Assembly (NCBI RefSeq): GCF_016863655.1
Contig: NZ_BOPH01000129.1
Span: 62,001 to 126,000, forward strand
Length of the DNA stretch: 64,000 nucleotides
Reading direction: 5' to 3'
Source: Virgisporangium ochraceum
GTDB lineage: Bacteria; Actinomycetota; Actinomycetes; Mycobacteriales; Micromonosporaceae
Made by a program: the position numbers and the translations under genes. This document shows positions 1 through 8,436 of this stretch, one piece after another. The number at the start of each line of letters is the position of its first letter. Positions within the stretch are counted from its first letter, which is position 1. Below the pieces are notes generated by a model. That model searched no databases. It saw only the letters and a program-made list of their open reading frames with translations, and had not been told where the DNA came from.

Positions 1-2
1 AT

Positions 3-1058
3 CTGCACGAGGACCGGTTCTTCGCTCCGGCCGGCCTGTTCGGGGTCTACGGTGATCGTGTGGATCTCTTTCAGATGCCTCGACCGGAGCACTTGGCACA
101 GCCGGCATGGGATTCGATCGAACTTGCGCTAAGCAGGCTGCGGCGCGCCTGGGAGTTCGATGATCTGCCGGACGTTGTGGGCAAGGCGAAGGAATTGGTG
201 GAGACCGTCGCGAAGGTGACGGTTGAAGCAGCTGAAGGAGCTGTGGCCGACTCTGTTGACTTCCAGCCGATTGTGAAGGCCGCGCAGAAGGCACTCGGGC
301 GCCAGCCGGGCAATGATCTTTCGCAGGATCAGAACCTTCGTGCTATGGCACAGGCGGCCCAGACAATTGCGATGAGCCTGGCGCCGATCCGGAACGGATA
401 CGGAACGGGACATGGCCGCGCGCGCGTCCCAGATGTTGTCGTGGAGATGGCAACGCTCTCGCTAGAGTCGGCCCTGATGTGGTCCAGGTGGGCTCTGCGG
501 CGACTTGGACACTTGCTCGCCGACTATCCGAACGAACTCATTGCCGCCGTCCAGACGGGTACGAGTCGGACGGTACTGAGGGAGAAGTTCGACGCGAGTG
601 CACTGGCTCAGCAACCGAGCGAAGTGCAGCACCGGATCGGCGTTGTGTTTGGCCAACAGTCGGCTGGCGGCTTCGGCAACGCAACTGAGGTCGGCGTGGA
701 CCCAGTGGTCGAGGGCGGATACGACGAGTATCCCGTCGATTATCGTCGCGGAGTCCTGGAGGGAATGCTGTTGACCGGCGGGGGCTTCATCGGACTCACT
801 GACTTCTACGCGTCGCGGTTCGTCTCCGTCCTGTCGTCACTTCCAGAGCGCGAGATACAAAGCGTGCTCGAAAGTCTTCGCGAGAGCGTGACCGGGGCTT
901 CGTGGATTGACACGTGGCGCGGCACTACCAAAGTCAAGCCGGCAGATGTCGTTTCAGCCCTACAGAGCGAGGTCGCGCGGCTTCCTTCGGAATGCGCGGA
1001 GGCTTTCCAGAGTCTGTGTTGTGAACTCCTGGCCACGGGCGGGTCGGCAGAACTTTAG
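3..1058 (+). CDS. Abi-C-like (abortive infection family) protein, 5' end outside window
   Basis: The frame is open to the left edge, so the gene probably starts upstream; the first in-window start is the GTG at 60. The block from residue 86 to 145, counted from that GTG, contains LRAMAQAAQTIAMSLAPIRN followed by GYGTGHGRA and a helix rich in small residues. This resembles the C-terminal domain of abortive-infection (Abi_C) proteins, whose signature is an arginine-rich N-R-x-G-x-G-H-G block. Such proteins are linked to phage exclusion, but I see no recognisable catalytic site. The last 130 residues match nothing I know. Call rests on a motif resemblance only. Confidence 0.6.
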   Translation: MHEDRFFAPAGLFGVYGDRVDLFQMPRPEHLAQPAWDSIELALSRLRRAWEFDDLPDVVGKAKELVETVAKVTVEAAEGAVADSVDFQPIVKAAQKALGRQPGNDLSQDQNLRAMAQAAQTIAMSLAPIRNGYGTGHGRARVPDVVVEMATLSLESALMWSRWALRRLGHLLADYPNELIAAVQTGTSRTVLREKFDASALAQQPSEVQHRIGVVFGQQSAGGFGNATEVGVDPVVEGGYDEYPVDYRRGVLEGMLLTGGGFIGLTDFYASRFVSVLSSLPEREIQSVLESLRESVTGASWIDTWRGTTKVKPADVVSALQSEVARLPSECAEAFQSLCCELLATGGSAEL

Positions 1059-1214
1059 GACGAAGACTGAAGGCCAGCCCTCACCGAATCGCACCCTCAT
1101 GCCGCTGCCGGGACTCTCGCTCGCCACGATGATCGTCGCTGCTCGAGCTCGCCAGTTGCTTACGGGCATTCTGTTTCGCGCCGTCGTCAGACAGACAGAA
1201 CCCAGCTCTCGTCT

Positions 1215-1796
1215 TCAATGAGCAGGTCGTACCGACCGGTCACCGAGTAGACCGATCGCTCCTCTCCGGCTGCAACCTCCACCGGTTGATCGTTTTACGA
1301 CTACTGTCGATCCGCCTGGGCACACGAGCGGGGCGCCAGGACGGCAACTCGCATCCAGTAGCCACACAACGCCGACTCCGGCAGTGACTAGATCCGCCGG
1401 TACCTTGAATCTCCAAGCCAACCACCGCCGCCGGCGCGCATTCGCGTTGGTCTCGGCGGTCCTCATCTGTTGGCCGATGGACTCTCGTCGAGTGGCGTTG
1501 GCTGATCGGCACGCCTCGGCAAACTTCGGCGTCTCTCGAACGTTGTACTCGGGTTCTTCCGTGGCGATTGCTTCTTTCTCCGCCGACTCCGCCGCGGCTC
1601 GGTCGGAGTACCACTCGACCGTCATGGAGGCCATCCGTGCTCGCCACAGCTTCTCCTTGCGATGGTCTCGCCAGCGCTGCTCAGGATTGTGGCTCGCGCC
1701 GATGTACAACAGGCTCCCGGCGTCGTCATACAGGCGGTACACGGCGCAGCGGTCACCTGGGCTGAAATGCCGGGCACTGCTAATGATTGACTCCAA
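1215..1796 (-). CDS. GIY-YIG nuclease domain protein
   Basis: A 193-residue protein. Residues 18-34 read AVYRLYDDAGSLLYIGA, a clear GIY-YIG core (the usual Y-R-L-Y ... Y-I-G arrangement), followed by an arginine-containing helix (EQRWRDHRKEKLW) and a glutamate helix (AAAESAEKEAIATEEPEYN) that would carry the catalytic Arg and Glu. GIY-YIG domains cut DNA in repair, homing and restriction. After about residue 115 the sequence is low-complexity Arg/Gly and no second domain is visible, so the C-terminal third may be unstructured or the true stop may have shifted. It stands alone between gaps, so its substrate cannot be inferred. Confidence 0.7.
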   Translation of the reverse strand: MESIISSARHFSPGDRCAVYRLYDDAGSLLYIGASHNPEQRWRDHRKEKLWRARMASMTVEWYSDRAAAESAEKEAIATEEPEYNVRETPKFAEACRSANATRRESIGQQMRTAETNANARRRRWLAWRFKVPADLVTAGVGVVWLLDASCRPGAPLVCPGGSTVVVKRSTGGGCSRRGAIGLLGDRSVRPAH

Positions 1797-2208
1797 AATC
1801 AGGCTTGAGGAAGGGACCGAGCCGAGAAGAAGAGAGCGCCGCGGACGTGGGCAGAGGAGTTCACGGGTTTACCACCCTGGCTTCGAAAGGGGATTTGTGA
1901 CACTTCCTGGCATCGGGCAGCACGAGCTTACTCATCTGCCGCTGTCCAGGGGCGCCGGTTCAATTAGGTCGCTGCGTGTGGATGACCGGCCGGTCCGGCG
2001 GCAATTCGGCCGGAACCTGGTGCTCAGGCTCGTCGTAGGCCCCGCTGCCCGGCTCCCGAGTCGGTGCGACCTCGTCCGTAGAGCGTTCTGCCTCCGGTTC
2101 GCGACCGCCGCGAGAGGGTACGTGCGACAGCGATCGCCGACGTGCATTCGTAGGAAGGTTCCGCGTCGAGATTGCGGCGCGGTCCCGCTGGAGAGAGTGA
2201 GGGCAGCG
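1797..2208. other. No gene recognised
   Basis: About 410 bases between the GIY-YIG gene start and the YegP-like gene. Open frames exist on both strands but none has a recognisable domain or a convincing ribosome binding site, and no repeat or strong hairpin was noticed. It probably holds the divergent promoters. Confidence 0.4.
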
Positions 2209-2391
2209 ATGGCTGGCAAGTTCGAGGTGTACACCGACAAGGCAGGCAAGTTCCGGTTCCGGCTCAAGGCCTCTAACGGGCAGGTCGTCGCGACCGGCGA
2301 GGCGTACGAGACCAAGGCTGCGGCGAAGGACGGCTGCGAGGCCGTACAGCGCGCGGCGAACGGCGCACAGATCGTAGAGACCGACGCCTGA
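2209..2391 (+). CDS. YegP-family (DUF1508) small protein
   Basis: A 60-residue protein starting at ATG 2209 with a purine-rich leader (gagagagtgaggg). The sequence has the YegP/DUF1508 pattern: FEVYTDKAGKFRFRLKASNG, then VVATGEAYETKAAAKDGCEA, a beta-beta-alpha unit with the typical lysine-glycine-x-phenylalanine-arginine and GE-Y segments. One such unit of about 55 residues is the family size. Its biochemical role is unknown; members are often found alone and are stress-associated in some bacteria. The same frame stays open upstream to 1384, but the domain begins exactly at this ATG. Confidence 0.85.
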   Translation: MAGKFEVYTDKAGKFRFRLKASNGQVVATGEAYETKAAAKDGCEAVQRAANGAQIVETDA

Positions 2392-3232
2392 TCTTACGCC
2401 CGTCCTCTGGGGCCCGGATCAACCAGACAACGAACCAGGGCCGCTGCCCGCGCGCATCCCGTACCGGGCGGCGGCCTTGTCCGTACTCCGCTCCGCCCAA
2501 GATCGAGGCACTACGTTCGACCTACTTGCGCTGCCGCGCATCATCGTCGCGGCCGGCATCCGGGCCTGCGACGACCTTTGCTTGATCACGCGCGAACATC
2601 TGCCGCTGGGCGCGTTGTCATGCGTTGGAGCCCACTCGTCCGTCAGCGGTCGACGGGCTAGTTCGGCCGCGTAGTGCCAGAGATGCGCGTTGTGCCGGTG
2701 ATGATCGCGGCGGTGACACTCGGCATATCCACCAACGAGCGTGATCACGCAGCCCACTCACCACGCGCCTCGGCCGCCTCTGCCGCAGCCTGATTGAACG
2801 GTGCGTCCACCCGACGATCATCGCTCCAATAGCGTGATCGCTCGCACCGCCGATCGAAGAATAGGACTCCGACGCTGCCTCACCCTCACGTCCGGATCTG
2901 GCTAGTCGCGCGGCCCATCGGATTGGTCGCACGATCGGCGGCTGCCCACAGGTCACCACTAGGGCCATTCGTCGGTGATCTCGTGTCGTGTCCCCCGATG
3001 CCGGGCAGCGAGCGTGTCGACGCCGATACCGGCGCGACGACCGAGCCCGCAAGAACCTCGACCAGCACGCCAACTACATCCTCGCCGTCTTCATGGCCTC
3101 GGGAACACGATCGGCTCACGGTAGTCAATGAGCCCGCACTCGATCATGGCCACGAATGGGTGACCCGGTCTAGCCCTCGCCGGGCAACTCATCTTGAATG
3201 CATGAGAAACAATCTCATTGGGAGGACGGATC
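2392..3232. other. No confident gene in about 840 bases
   Basis: No open frame here has a recognisable domain. A minus-strand frame at about 2650-2757 is His/Cys-rich and a plus-strand stretch at about 3010-3115 reads as plausible protein without a start, so decayed genes are possible, but I cannot support either. The final 25 bases hold the ribosome binding site of the next gene. Confidence 0.4.
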
Positions 3233-3484
3233 ATGAATCGGTTTCGTCGGCTGTCGACAAGGTTTGCAGGTACCGTTCTCCTTGCTGCTGTGACTCTCGT
3301 GGGTTCCCCGGCTCACGCGGCCACGGTTCCCAACATGTACCACTGTTCGAACTACACGAAGCAGTGCTGGCAGACAAATCCTCCGCACGTCGCGTCGATT
3401 ATCAATAGGTGCTATTGGTACAACACCTACGTCTACAACGCCGCATGGGCGTCGACCACATGTGACAAGTACACGCCGCGGTAA
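3233..3484 (+). CDS. Small secreted four-cysteine peptide
   Basis: An 83-residue precursor. The ATG at 3233 is set by GGAGGA at 3221-3226, six bases upstream; an in-frame TTG at 3218 is less likely. Residues 1-31 form a classic Sec signal peptide: Arg-rich start (MNRFRRLSTRF), a hydrophobic core and an A-H-A cleavage site. The mature peptide of about 52 residues has exactly four cysteines (C-x6-C then C and C), which suggests two disulfides, and many Tyr and Trp. Its size and composition fit a secreted antimicrobial, inhibitor or signalling peptide, but I recognise no family. It stands alone, with gaps on both sides. Confidence 0.75.
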   Translation: MNRFRRLSTRFAGTVLLAAVTLVGSPAHAATVPNMYHCSNYTKQCWQTNPPHVASIINRCYWYNTYVYNAAWASTTCDKYTPR

Positions 3485-4119
3485 CAATCGCGTGTTCTGC
3501 GCTGCCTACAGATTTGTGTCACCAGACACCCAATCTCCGAAGGACGGGAACAGTCGAGTGCAAGACCCGAGTATCTCTTGCTCATTTGCATTCAGACGCT
3601 TACATCCGCCGCGGGCAGCGCGGCTCTGCTGATCTGGCCCCGAAGAGCGTGGCTCTGCCGATCTGCTGCGCTACGCGCGCTGAACTGATCTGCCGCGATT
3701 GGCTCGGTCGCCTGAGGGTCCGGGGGAGGGTTGGCCGACGGGAGCGCCGATTCGTGATCAAGATGGCGGCGCCGCTAGGATCTGTGAAGGAGCCGGACTG
3801 CCATTAACCCGCAAGGATGGCGTTTGGTTCCTCGATCATGCTTCGTTACGGACATCCCACATTGGTCGCTTAGCGGCTACGAGGCGCACGGGCGTCTGTC
3901 CGCCGCCGGCGTCCTGCTGCACATCGAGACCGACCGCTTCGGCCACACAGCGCTGTCCTGCTGCGCGAACATTCCGATTACAGGATGTCGCCGATCGTGA
4001 TGTCGTCCGTCAGGAACACTACGACACCCAATTACATCGCAGGGTGTAGATCATGAAGTCTGAGTGCAAGACTGCCGCAGCAGAGGGTGCAGTTGGCGCG
4101 TGGTTGAGCGGAGGCGACG
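3485..4119. other. No gene recognised
   Basis: About 630 bases. Several short frames overlap on both strands, but none shows a domain, a good ribosome binding site or coherent protein-like composition. It may contain decayed DNA. Confidence 0.4.
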
Positions 4120-4871
4120 ATGAGATCTATCCGCTGGGAAGAAGTTGGACGGCCCTTGTCGCTTGCGGTGACCTGGGCGGCGCGATCACTTCGACAACCA
4201 CCTGCACCGCAGCGCAAAGAGCGCCTCTCAATCGCGTCTGATCCGACACCAGCCGCCATAATTCAAGATCATGTAGTCGCTTTGATCCACGCCGAATCGA
4301 TACACATTTCGGAACGCCACGACACCGTAATGCAAGGTCAGGAGCGGACGCTGGCTCTTGTTGTAACGGCCGTCGGCGCGACTCTCGCGTTCGCCGCAGG
4401 CGCAGATTATCCGGAGGTATACTGCGCTTTGCCTATTGCGCTATCCCTAATATTCACTTTTACCCTTCATCTGTATGCCGACGCGGCGGCGAAAATTGCC
4501 TATCATGAGTATCTTCAGACGCTGATAAACACTGCAATCTGGGCGTCAAGAAGCAACTAGTCGCTGACAATCCCACCGCTTTTGCCGATACGGCCGATAA
4601 CTCCCTCCTCCGCTATAAGGCTGTGAGCGCGACCCGTGCCCCTGAGGTAAATCTAAGCCAGCAGCTTACGGTTCTCGCGCATGGCCTGATCGTGGTCATC
4701 CTCTTTTGTTGGGGCCAGTGGATCGCGTTGCGGAGTGACATATTTCCTGCCTGGGTCAAGTGGATCTATCCCGTGATAGCGATCAGCTTGTTGACCGTGG
4801 TGACACTGGCCGCTAAGGAGCTTAAGAGTGCTGAAGTACGAGCACGCCGAGCGTGCGGGATTGGTCGCTAG
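4120..4871 (+). pseudogene. Small membrane protein gene broken by a frame shift
   Basis: Two adjoining frames make one protein. The first (ending with a stop at 4558-4560) gives a helix with ESIHISERHDTVMQGQERTL followed by two membrane segments, to about YHEYLQTLINTA. From 4533 the second frame continues smoothly (NLGVKKQLVADNPTAFADTA) and then encodes two more membrane segments ending near 4830. The four-segment layout with a central polar loop is coherent only if the frames are joined by a -1 shift between about 4500 and 4560. I see no slippery heptamer, so mutation or sequencing error is likelier than programmed shifting. The true start is unclear: protein-like sequence begins near 4240, with a TTG at 4282. 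Family unknown. Confidence 0.6.
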
Positions 4872-5444
4872 GTTCGACTCGGACACACTGGCCGGGTAGC
4901 CTGATCACTCCGTGTCTGCGACCGGACTCTCGCCACGTGGCCGAGGGTTTCGGCGCAGCTCCTTGGCCGCTACCGCGACCAGAGTTGCCATCACCGCCTT
5001 CGACCTCCGGATCCACCTACCGGTGCGGCGGGCGCTCGGACCCGCTGGAACGTTCGGTCCACCTGGTTCGAGGGGGTGGTGTACGTCGAGACCCGCGCGG
5101 CAGCCTCTACCTGGAGGGCCAACACGGCGGTGTTCCAGCATCTTGTTGCGGCGCGATCTCGGCATCGCCAGGTCCGCGGTCATCGCACGAATCGAGACGC
5201 GACCGACAACGACCCCATGCCGGTGATCGTCTGGCCGGAAGGATCGGACGGACCGTTTCGGTGCTGGTAGACGGCAGGCGTGCACTGGCTCGCAGCGGCG
5301 ATACCACCGCAGCGGATCTTGGCGTCCGGATTTGCCGCTGACCGCTCGGCGTCAGCCGGTCGCGACGGAGTACGAGCGGATGTCCGCGCCATGGTCCGGC
5401 GCCACGAACCCGTACCCGACCCGCCCTGATCGAGGACCGACGGA
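4872..5444. other. No gene recognised
   Basis: About 570 bases between the broken membrane gene and the prepilin peptidase gene. Frames on both strands are Arg/Pro/Ser-rich shadows with no domain. No copy of the attachment-like repeat found further right was seen here, so a left end of the conjugative element is not visible. Confidence 0.4.
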
Positions 5445-6191
5445 TCATGTCGAGTGCCAATGGATTGCCGCGAGAGCACCGAGCAGGATGAACGGACCGA
5501 CGGCTACATGATCGCCACGTCGGACGCGGCCGGATGCCAGCATCGTGAGGGTGCAGGCCGCGGCGATGGCCGCGGTGGCCAGGGTCGACGTGACGAGGGC
5601 GTCAAGGCCTAGCCATCCGACGTTCATGCCGACCACGACGGCGAGCATTCCATCGCCGCGGCCCATGCCCATCGCGGACCACAGGATGGGCACCAGGTAG
5701 AGCGCGCCGAGCCCGACACCGCCGACGATCGCCCGCCCCAGGTGAAACGCGCTGCCGGTCGCGATAGCAGCGATTCCGAGCAGGCCCAGGCTGCCCACGC
5801 AGGCAGTCACGGTGAGAGTGTCGGGCAGACGCATGACTGCCACATCGACGAAGGCCAGAGCAACCGCCAGCAGCGCTGTCCACGTCCATGCCGCCAGCAC
5901 CCAGCCCGACGGTGCCGCAACCGCTATTCCGACCAACACTGCCGCGCAGGTCAACTCGACGACGCCTGGCGTCGGACCGAGCGGCGACCGGCACAGGGGG
6001 CACCGTCCGTCGAGCGGTGCGGCGATAAGGAGGCCCGCCCGTGCGCCAACGGCAATCGCGCCGCAGGCCGGGCATCGGCGTCGTAGCGGCTGACGGTAGG
6101 CGACGGAATGAGCGAAGATCAGGCCGCGCAGCCACGGCCCGGTCACCAGGGCAAGCGCAGCAGCGAAGATCCCCGCGTCAGCGATCGTCAT
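5445..6191 (-). CDS. Prepilin peptidase (A24 family, type IV leader peptidase)
   Basis: A 248-residue polytopic membrane protein. The start at 6191 (MTIADAG) is preferred over an upstream ATG because the domain begins there. The N-terminal part has the zinc-type cytoplasmic pairs CPAC and CPLC of the bifunctional enzymes. The two catalytic aspartates are expected in DVAVMRLPD and in the G-x-G-D motif, seen here as GMGRGD. The enzyme cleaves and N-methylates prepilin-like leaders at the membrane. It is the last gene of the conjugative run, so it may process a pilin-like component, though the pilin encoded at 23.3 kb has a normal Sec-type signal. Confidence 0.85.
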   Translation of the reverse strand: MTIADAGIFAAALALVTGPWLRGLIFAHSVAYRQPLRRRCPACGAIAVGARAGLLIAAPLDGRCPLCRSPLGPTPGVVELTCAAVLVGIAVAAPSGWVLAAWTWTALLAVALAFVDVAVMRLPDTLTVTACVGSLGLLGIAAIATGSAFHLGRAIVGGVGLGALYLVPILWSAMGMGRGDGMLAVVVGMNVGWLGLDALVTSTLATAAIAAACTLTMLASGRVRRGDHVAVGPFILLGALAAIHWHST

Positions 6192-6306
6192 CCTGACCTG
6201 ACAGGACCAGCAGTCCGCGGAGGTTGCTGCACGTTCCCAGTATCGGTTGGAGCGCTTCCTTACGGGACCCCGCACAAGCGAGGCCGACGTGAGGCTTGGC
6301 TGGAGT

Positions 6307-7329
6307 TCAGGTCAGCGGGGCGGCGACGGACGCCATGAACGGGACCGGGTCGATAGCGCTCGCCGACGTGTGGTCCCCGTCGTGTACCTCATAATGCAGG
6401 TGCGGCCCGGACGAGTTGCCCGACGAGCCGACCACGCCGATGACCTCGCCGACGGCGACGAGCTGACCGGGTGTCACGTACGGCTGCGTGAGCATGTGGC
6501 AGTAGCGGGTGATGATCCCGGCGTCGTGTTCGATGTCGACGTACCAGCCGCAGCCGCGGATCTGGGGTGAGCCGTCGACGTCGCAGCCGTGGCTGGCGGG
6601 GGAGACGTTGCAGCGGGCGGTGGTGACGGTGCCGGCGCTGGCGGCCCGGATCGGGGTTTCGCGGGCGGCGGCGATGTCGACGCCATGGTGGGTGGGGCGT
6701 TGTGGTGTGCGGAATCCGGACACGACCGTCCCGTTGACCGGTTGGGTCCACGTGCCGGTCGCGGCGGGGCCGCAGTCGAGCTCGGGCAGGTCGGTGCCGG
6801 TGATGGCGTGGACCAGCTGTGTGGCGTCGGGTTCGTGGCGGGCGTAGGCGTCGGGGTAGGCGCTGCGCTGGACGGCCTGGGCGGCCTCGGTGAGCGGTAG
6901 CTGCTCCCAGCCGTCGAGGGTGAGCAGCTTTTCGTAGAACCTACTGGCGGCGTAGGCGGGGTCGAGCAGCTGTGCGGCGGTGCCCCAGCCCTGGCTGGGG
7001 CGTTGCTGGAACAGCCCGACGGAGTCGTCGGGGCCGCTGGGCAGGTTTCGTAGGTCGGACTCCTGGATCGCGGTCGCCACCGCGATGATCCATCCCCGCT
7101 CGGGCACGTCCATTTGTGCGCCGGCGGCGACGATGGTGGCGGCGTGGGCGACCTGCTCGTCGGCGTACCGCCCGACGGTTGCCGGTGGGGTTGTGGCTGA
7201 ACTGCTCGGGGCCCGGCTGCTGCAGCCGCTTCCCGGTCCGCCGCCGAGGATGAGCACGACGCCGGCTGCACAGCTGACGATGAGACCGAGGACGCCTGTG
7301 ATGACGCTTCCGATCACTTTGCCGTTCAT
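6307..7329 (-). CDS. Bifunctional cell-wall hydrolase: transglycosylase-like plus M23 peptidase
   Basis: A 340-residue membrane-anchored protein. Residues 5-30 are a signal anchor. Residues 55-175 form a lysozyme-like region with AIQESDLRNL (candidate catalytic Glu90) and GLFQQRPSQGWG. Residues 195-335 are an M23/LytM metallopeptidase with HHGVDIA (His214, Asp218), a middle histidine (RYCHM) and HLHYEVH (His310, His312), so all metal ligands are present. Actinobacterial conjugation systems use such fusions to open peptidoglycan for the transfer channel. It lies alone between two gaps; the upstream gap carries a perfect hairpin. Confidence 0.9.
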   Translation of the reverse strand: MNGKVIGSVITGVLGLIVSCAAGVVLILGGGPGSGCSSRAPSSSATTPPATVGRYADEQVAHAATIVAAGAQMDVPERGWIIAVATAIQESDLRNLPSGPDDSVGLFQQRPSQGWGTAAQLLDPAYAASRFYEKLLTLDGWEQLPLTEAAQAVQRSAYPDAYARHEPDATQLVHAITGTDLPELDCGPAATGTWTQPVNGTVVSGFRTPQRPTHHGVDIAAARETPIRAASAGTVTTARCNVSPASHGCDVDGSPQIRGCGWYVDIEHDAGIITRYCHMLTQPYVTPGQLVAVGEVIGVVGSSGNSSGPHLHYEVHDGDHTSASAIDPVPFMASVAAPLT

Positions 7330-7408
7330 GTCGACCGGTCGGCGTGGGAGTCGGTCTGCGGGTGGGTTCGTGGTTCGGTGGTCACAGAATTCTCTCCAGA
7401 AATGCAGA

Positions 7409-7431
7409 AAGGGCGCGCTGTGCGCGCCCTT
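7409..7431 (-). terminator. Perfect intergenic hairpin, possible terminator or attenuator
   Basis: Ten paired bases (AAGGGCGCGC with GCGCGCCCTT) around a 3-base loop, in the gap between the DUF2637 gene stop and the M23 gene start. Read leftward it is followed by TTTCTGCATTT. This could end or attenuate transcription, or stabilise an mRNA end. Confidence 0.6.
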
Positions 7432-7467
7432 GAGGACGGATGAGTGGACAGGCGAAGTCCGCCGCGG

Positions 7468-8298
7468 TCAGTGATCGGGCGTGCTGGGCTCGCTAGCGGG
7501 GTTCTGGGTGAGCCGTTGGACCGGTGGGACGGGGGAGTCGAGGAGGCCGAGCTTGCCGGCGCTGCGGATGAACTCGACCTGGCGTCGGCTGAAGTCGTGT
7601 CGGCGGTTGACGTCGCGTTGCCGGATGGCGGTGGCGACGTGCAGCGAGCCGTCGGGGCAGACTTGGTGGTACGTGCGGATCGCGGCCTCGACGGTGTCGA
7701 TGCCGAGGAGCAGTGCGGTGCGGTAGGCGCCGTAGGTGTCGCGGGGCGCGCCGAGGCCGGGGGTCCAGCGGCGCCAGCCGAACGCTGGCATTGCCCGGTT
7801 GCGGCGGCCGGTCTGACGTTGGAACCAGCGACGGAACCGGCCGAGGACGGCCTCGAGGAGCGCCGGCCCGGCGAGGGACATCAGCGGGAAGAACCAGATG
7901 GCGTCGGGCGCCGCGCCGGGTTGTTGTCCGTGGCGGAGGTTGGCGGTCGCGCTCGCCAGGGCGAAGCACCAGACGAGGACGCCGAAGACCCCGGCCGGTT
8001 CGCCGCGCCAGGCGCTGTAGACGGTCAGGAGAACACACACGCCGGCGGCCGCGTCGAGGCTGATGAAGACGGCCATTGGCCACGGGTCGGGCAGGTTGAG
8101 GCCGCTTGGTGCTGCGGCCCAGTCGATGAGGTCCTGCGACGACAGGGCGATCGGGGTGACGATGACGATGGCGAGCAGGACGACGACCATGGCGAGCATG
8201 GCGCCGATGGCGAACCGTGCGATGGCGGGCCGCTGTGCGCGTCCCGGAGGCTCATGTTCTCTCGACGGAGTCGCCGGCGGCCGTTCGGTGGCCTTCAC
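7468..8298 (-). CDS. DUF2637-like membrane protein (plasmid spread-protein type)
   Basis: About 276 residues. I chose the GTG at 8298; an ATG at 8352 would place the start inside a 15-bp hairpin. The protein has three to four membrane segments: one near the start (AIGAMLAMVVVLLAIVIV), then SLDAAAGVCVLLTVYSAW and FGVLVWCFALASATANLRHG, and a fourth around FFPLMSLAGPALLEAVLG. The S-L-D-A ... A-N-L-R-H-G pattern resembles DUF2637, the SpdB-like family of actinobacterial plasmids. The C-terminal half is soluble, with a possible helix-turn-helix (AATAIRQRDVNRRHDFSRRQ would fit). Position in the conjugative run supports a transfer or spreading role. Confidence 0.65.
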   Translation of the reverse strand: MKATERPPATPSREHEPPGRAQRPAIARFAIGAMLAMVVVLLAIVIVTPIALSSQDLIDWAAAPSGLNLPDPWPMAVFISLDAAAGVCVLLTVYSAWRGEPAGVFGVLVWCFALASATANLRHGQQPGAAPDAIWFFPLMSLAGPALLEAVLGRFRRWFQRQTGRRNRAMPAFGWRRWTPGLGAPRDTYGAYRTALLLGIDTVEAAIRTYHQVCPDGSLHVATAIRQRDVNRRHDFSRRQVEFIRSAGKLGLLDSPVPPVQRLTQNPASEPSTPDH

Positions 8299-8322
8299 AG
8301 GGAGACTGCCCTTCTGCGTGAC

Positions 8323-8356
8323 GGCGGTGCCGGCGCCCGTCGGCGCCGGCACCGCC
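8323..8356 (-). terminator. 15-bp perfect hairpin ahead of the DUF2637 gene
   Basis: GGCGGTGCCGGCGCC pairs completely with its complement around loop CGTC. It lies just upstream of the chosen GTG start at 8298 and downstream of the DUF4192 gene stop. It has no U-rich tail, so it may be an attenuator or a 3'-end stabiliser rather than a classical terminator. Confidence 0.6.
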
Positions 8357-8436
8357 TGGTGTGCGGGATGCCGGTGCTCGGCGCGCCCTGGTCGATCAGG
8401 ACCTGGCCGCGCCTACCCGGGCGAGAAGTGGATTGG

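Noticed and set aside
1384-2208. Upstream extension of the YegP-like frame.
   Set aside because: The added 275 codons overlap the GIY-YIG gene in antisense and are not protein-like; the domain begins exactly at the ATG at 2209.
2418-2757. A His/Cys-rich minus-strand frame resembling an HNH motif.
   Set aside because: Only a few His and Cys residues fit; there is no ribosome binding site and the remainder is not protein-like.
4481-4560. Programmed frameshift in the membrane protein gene.
   Set aside because: No slippery heptamer or following hairpin was recognised, so mutation or sequencing error is more likely.
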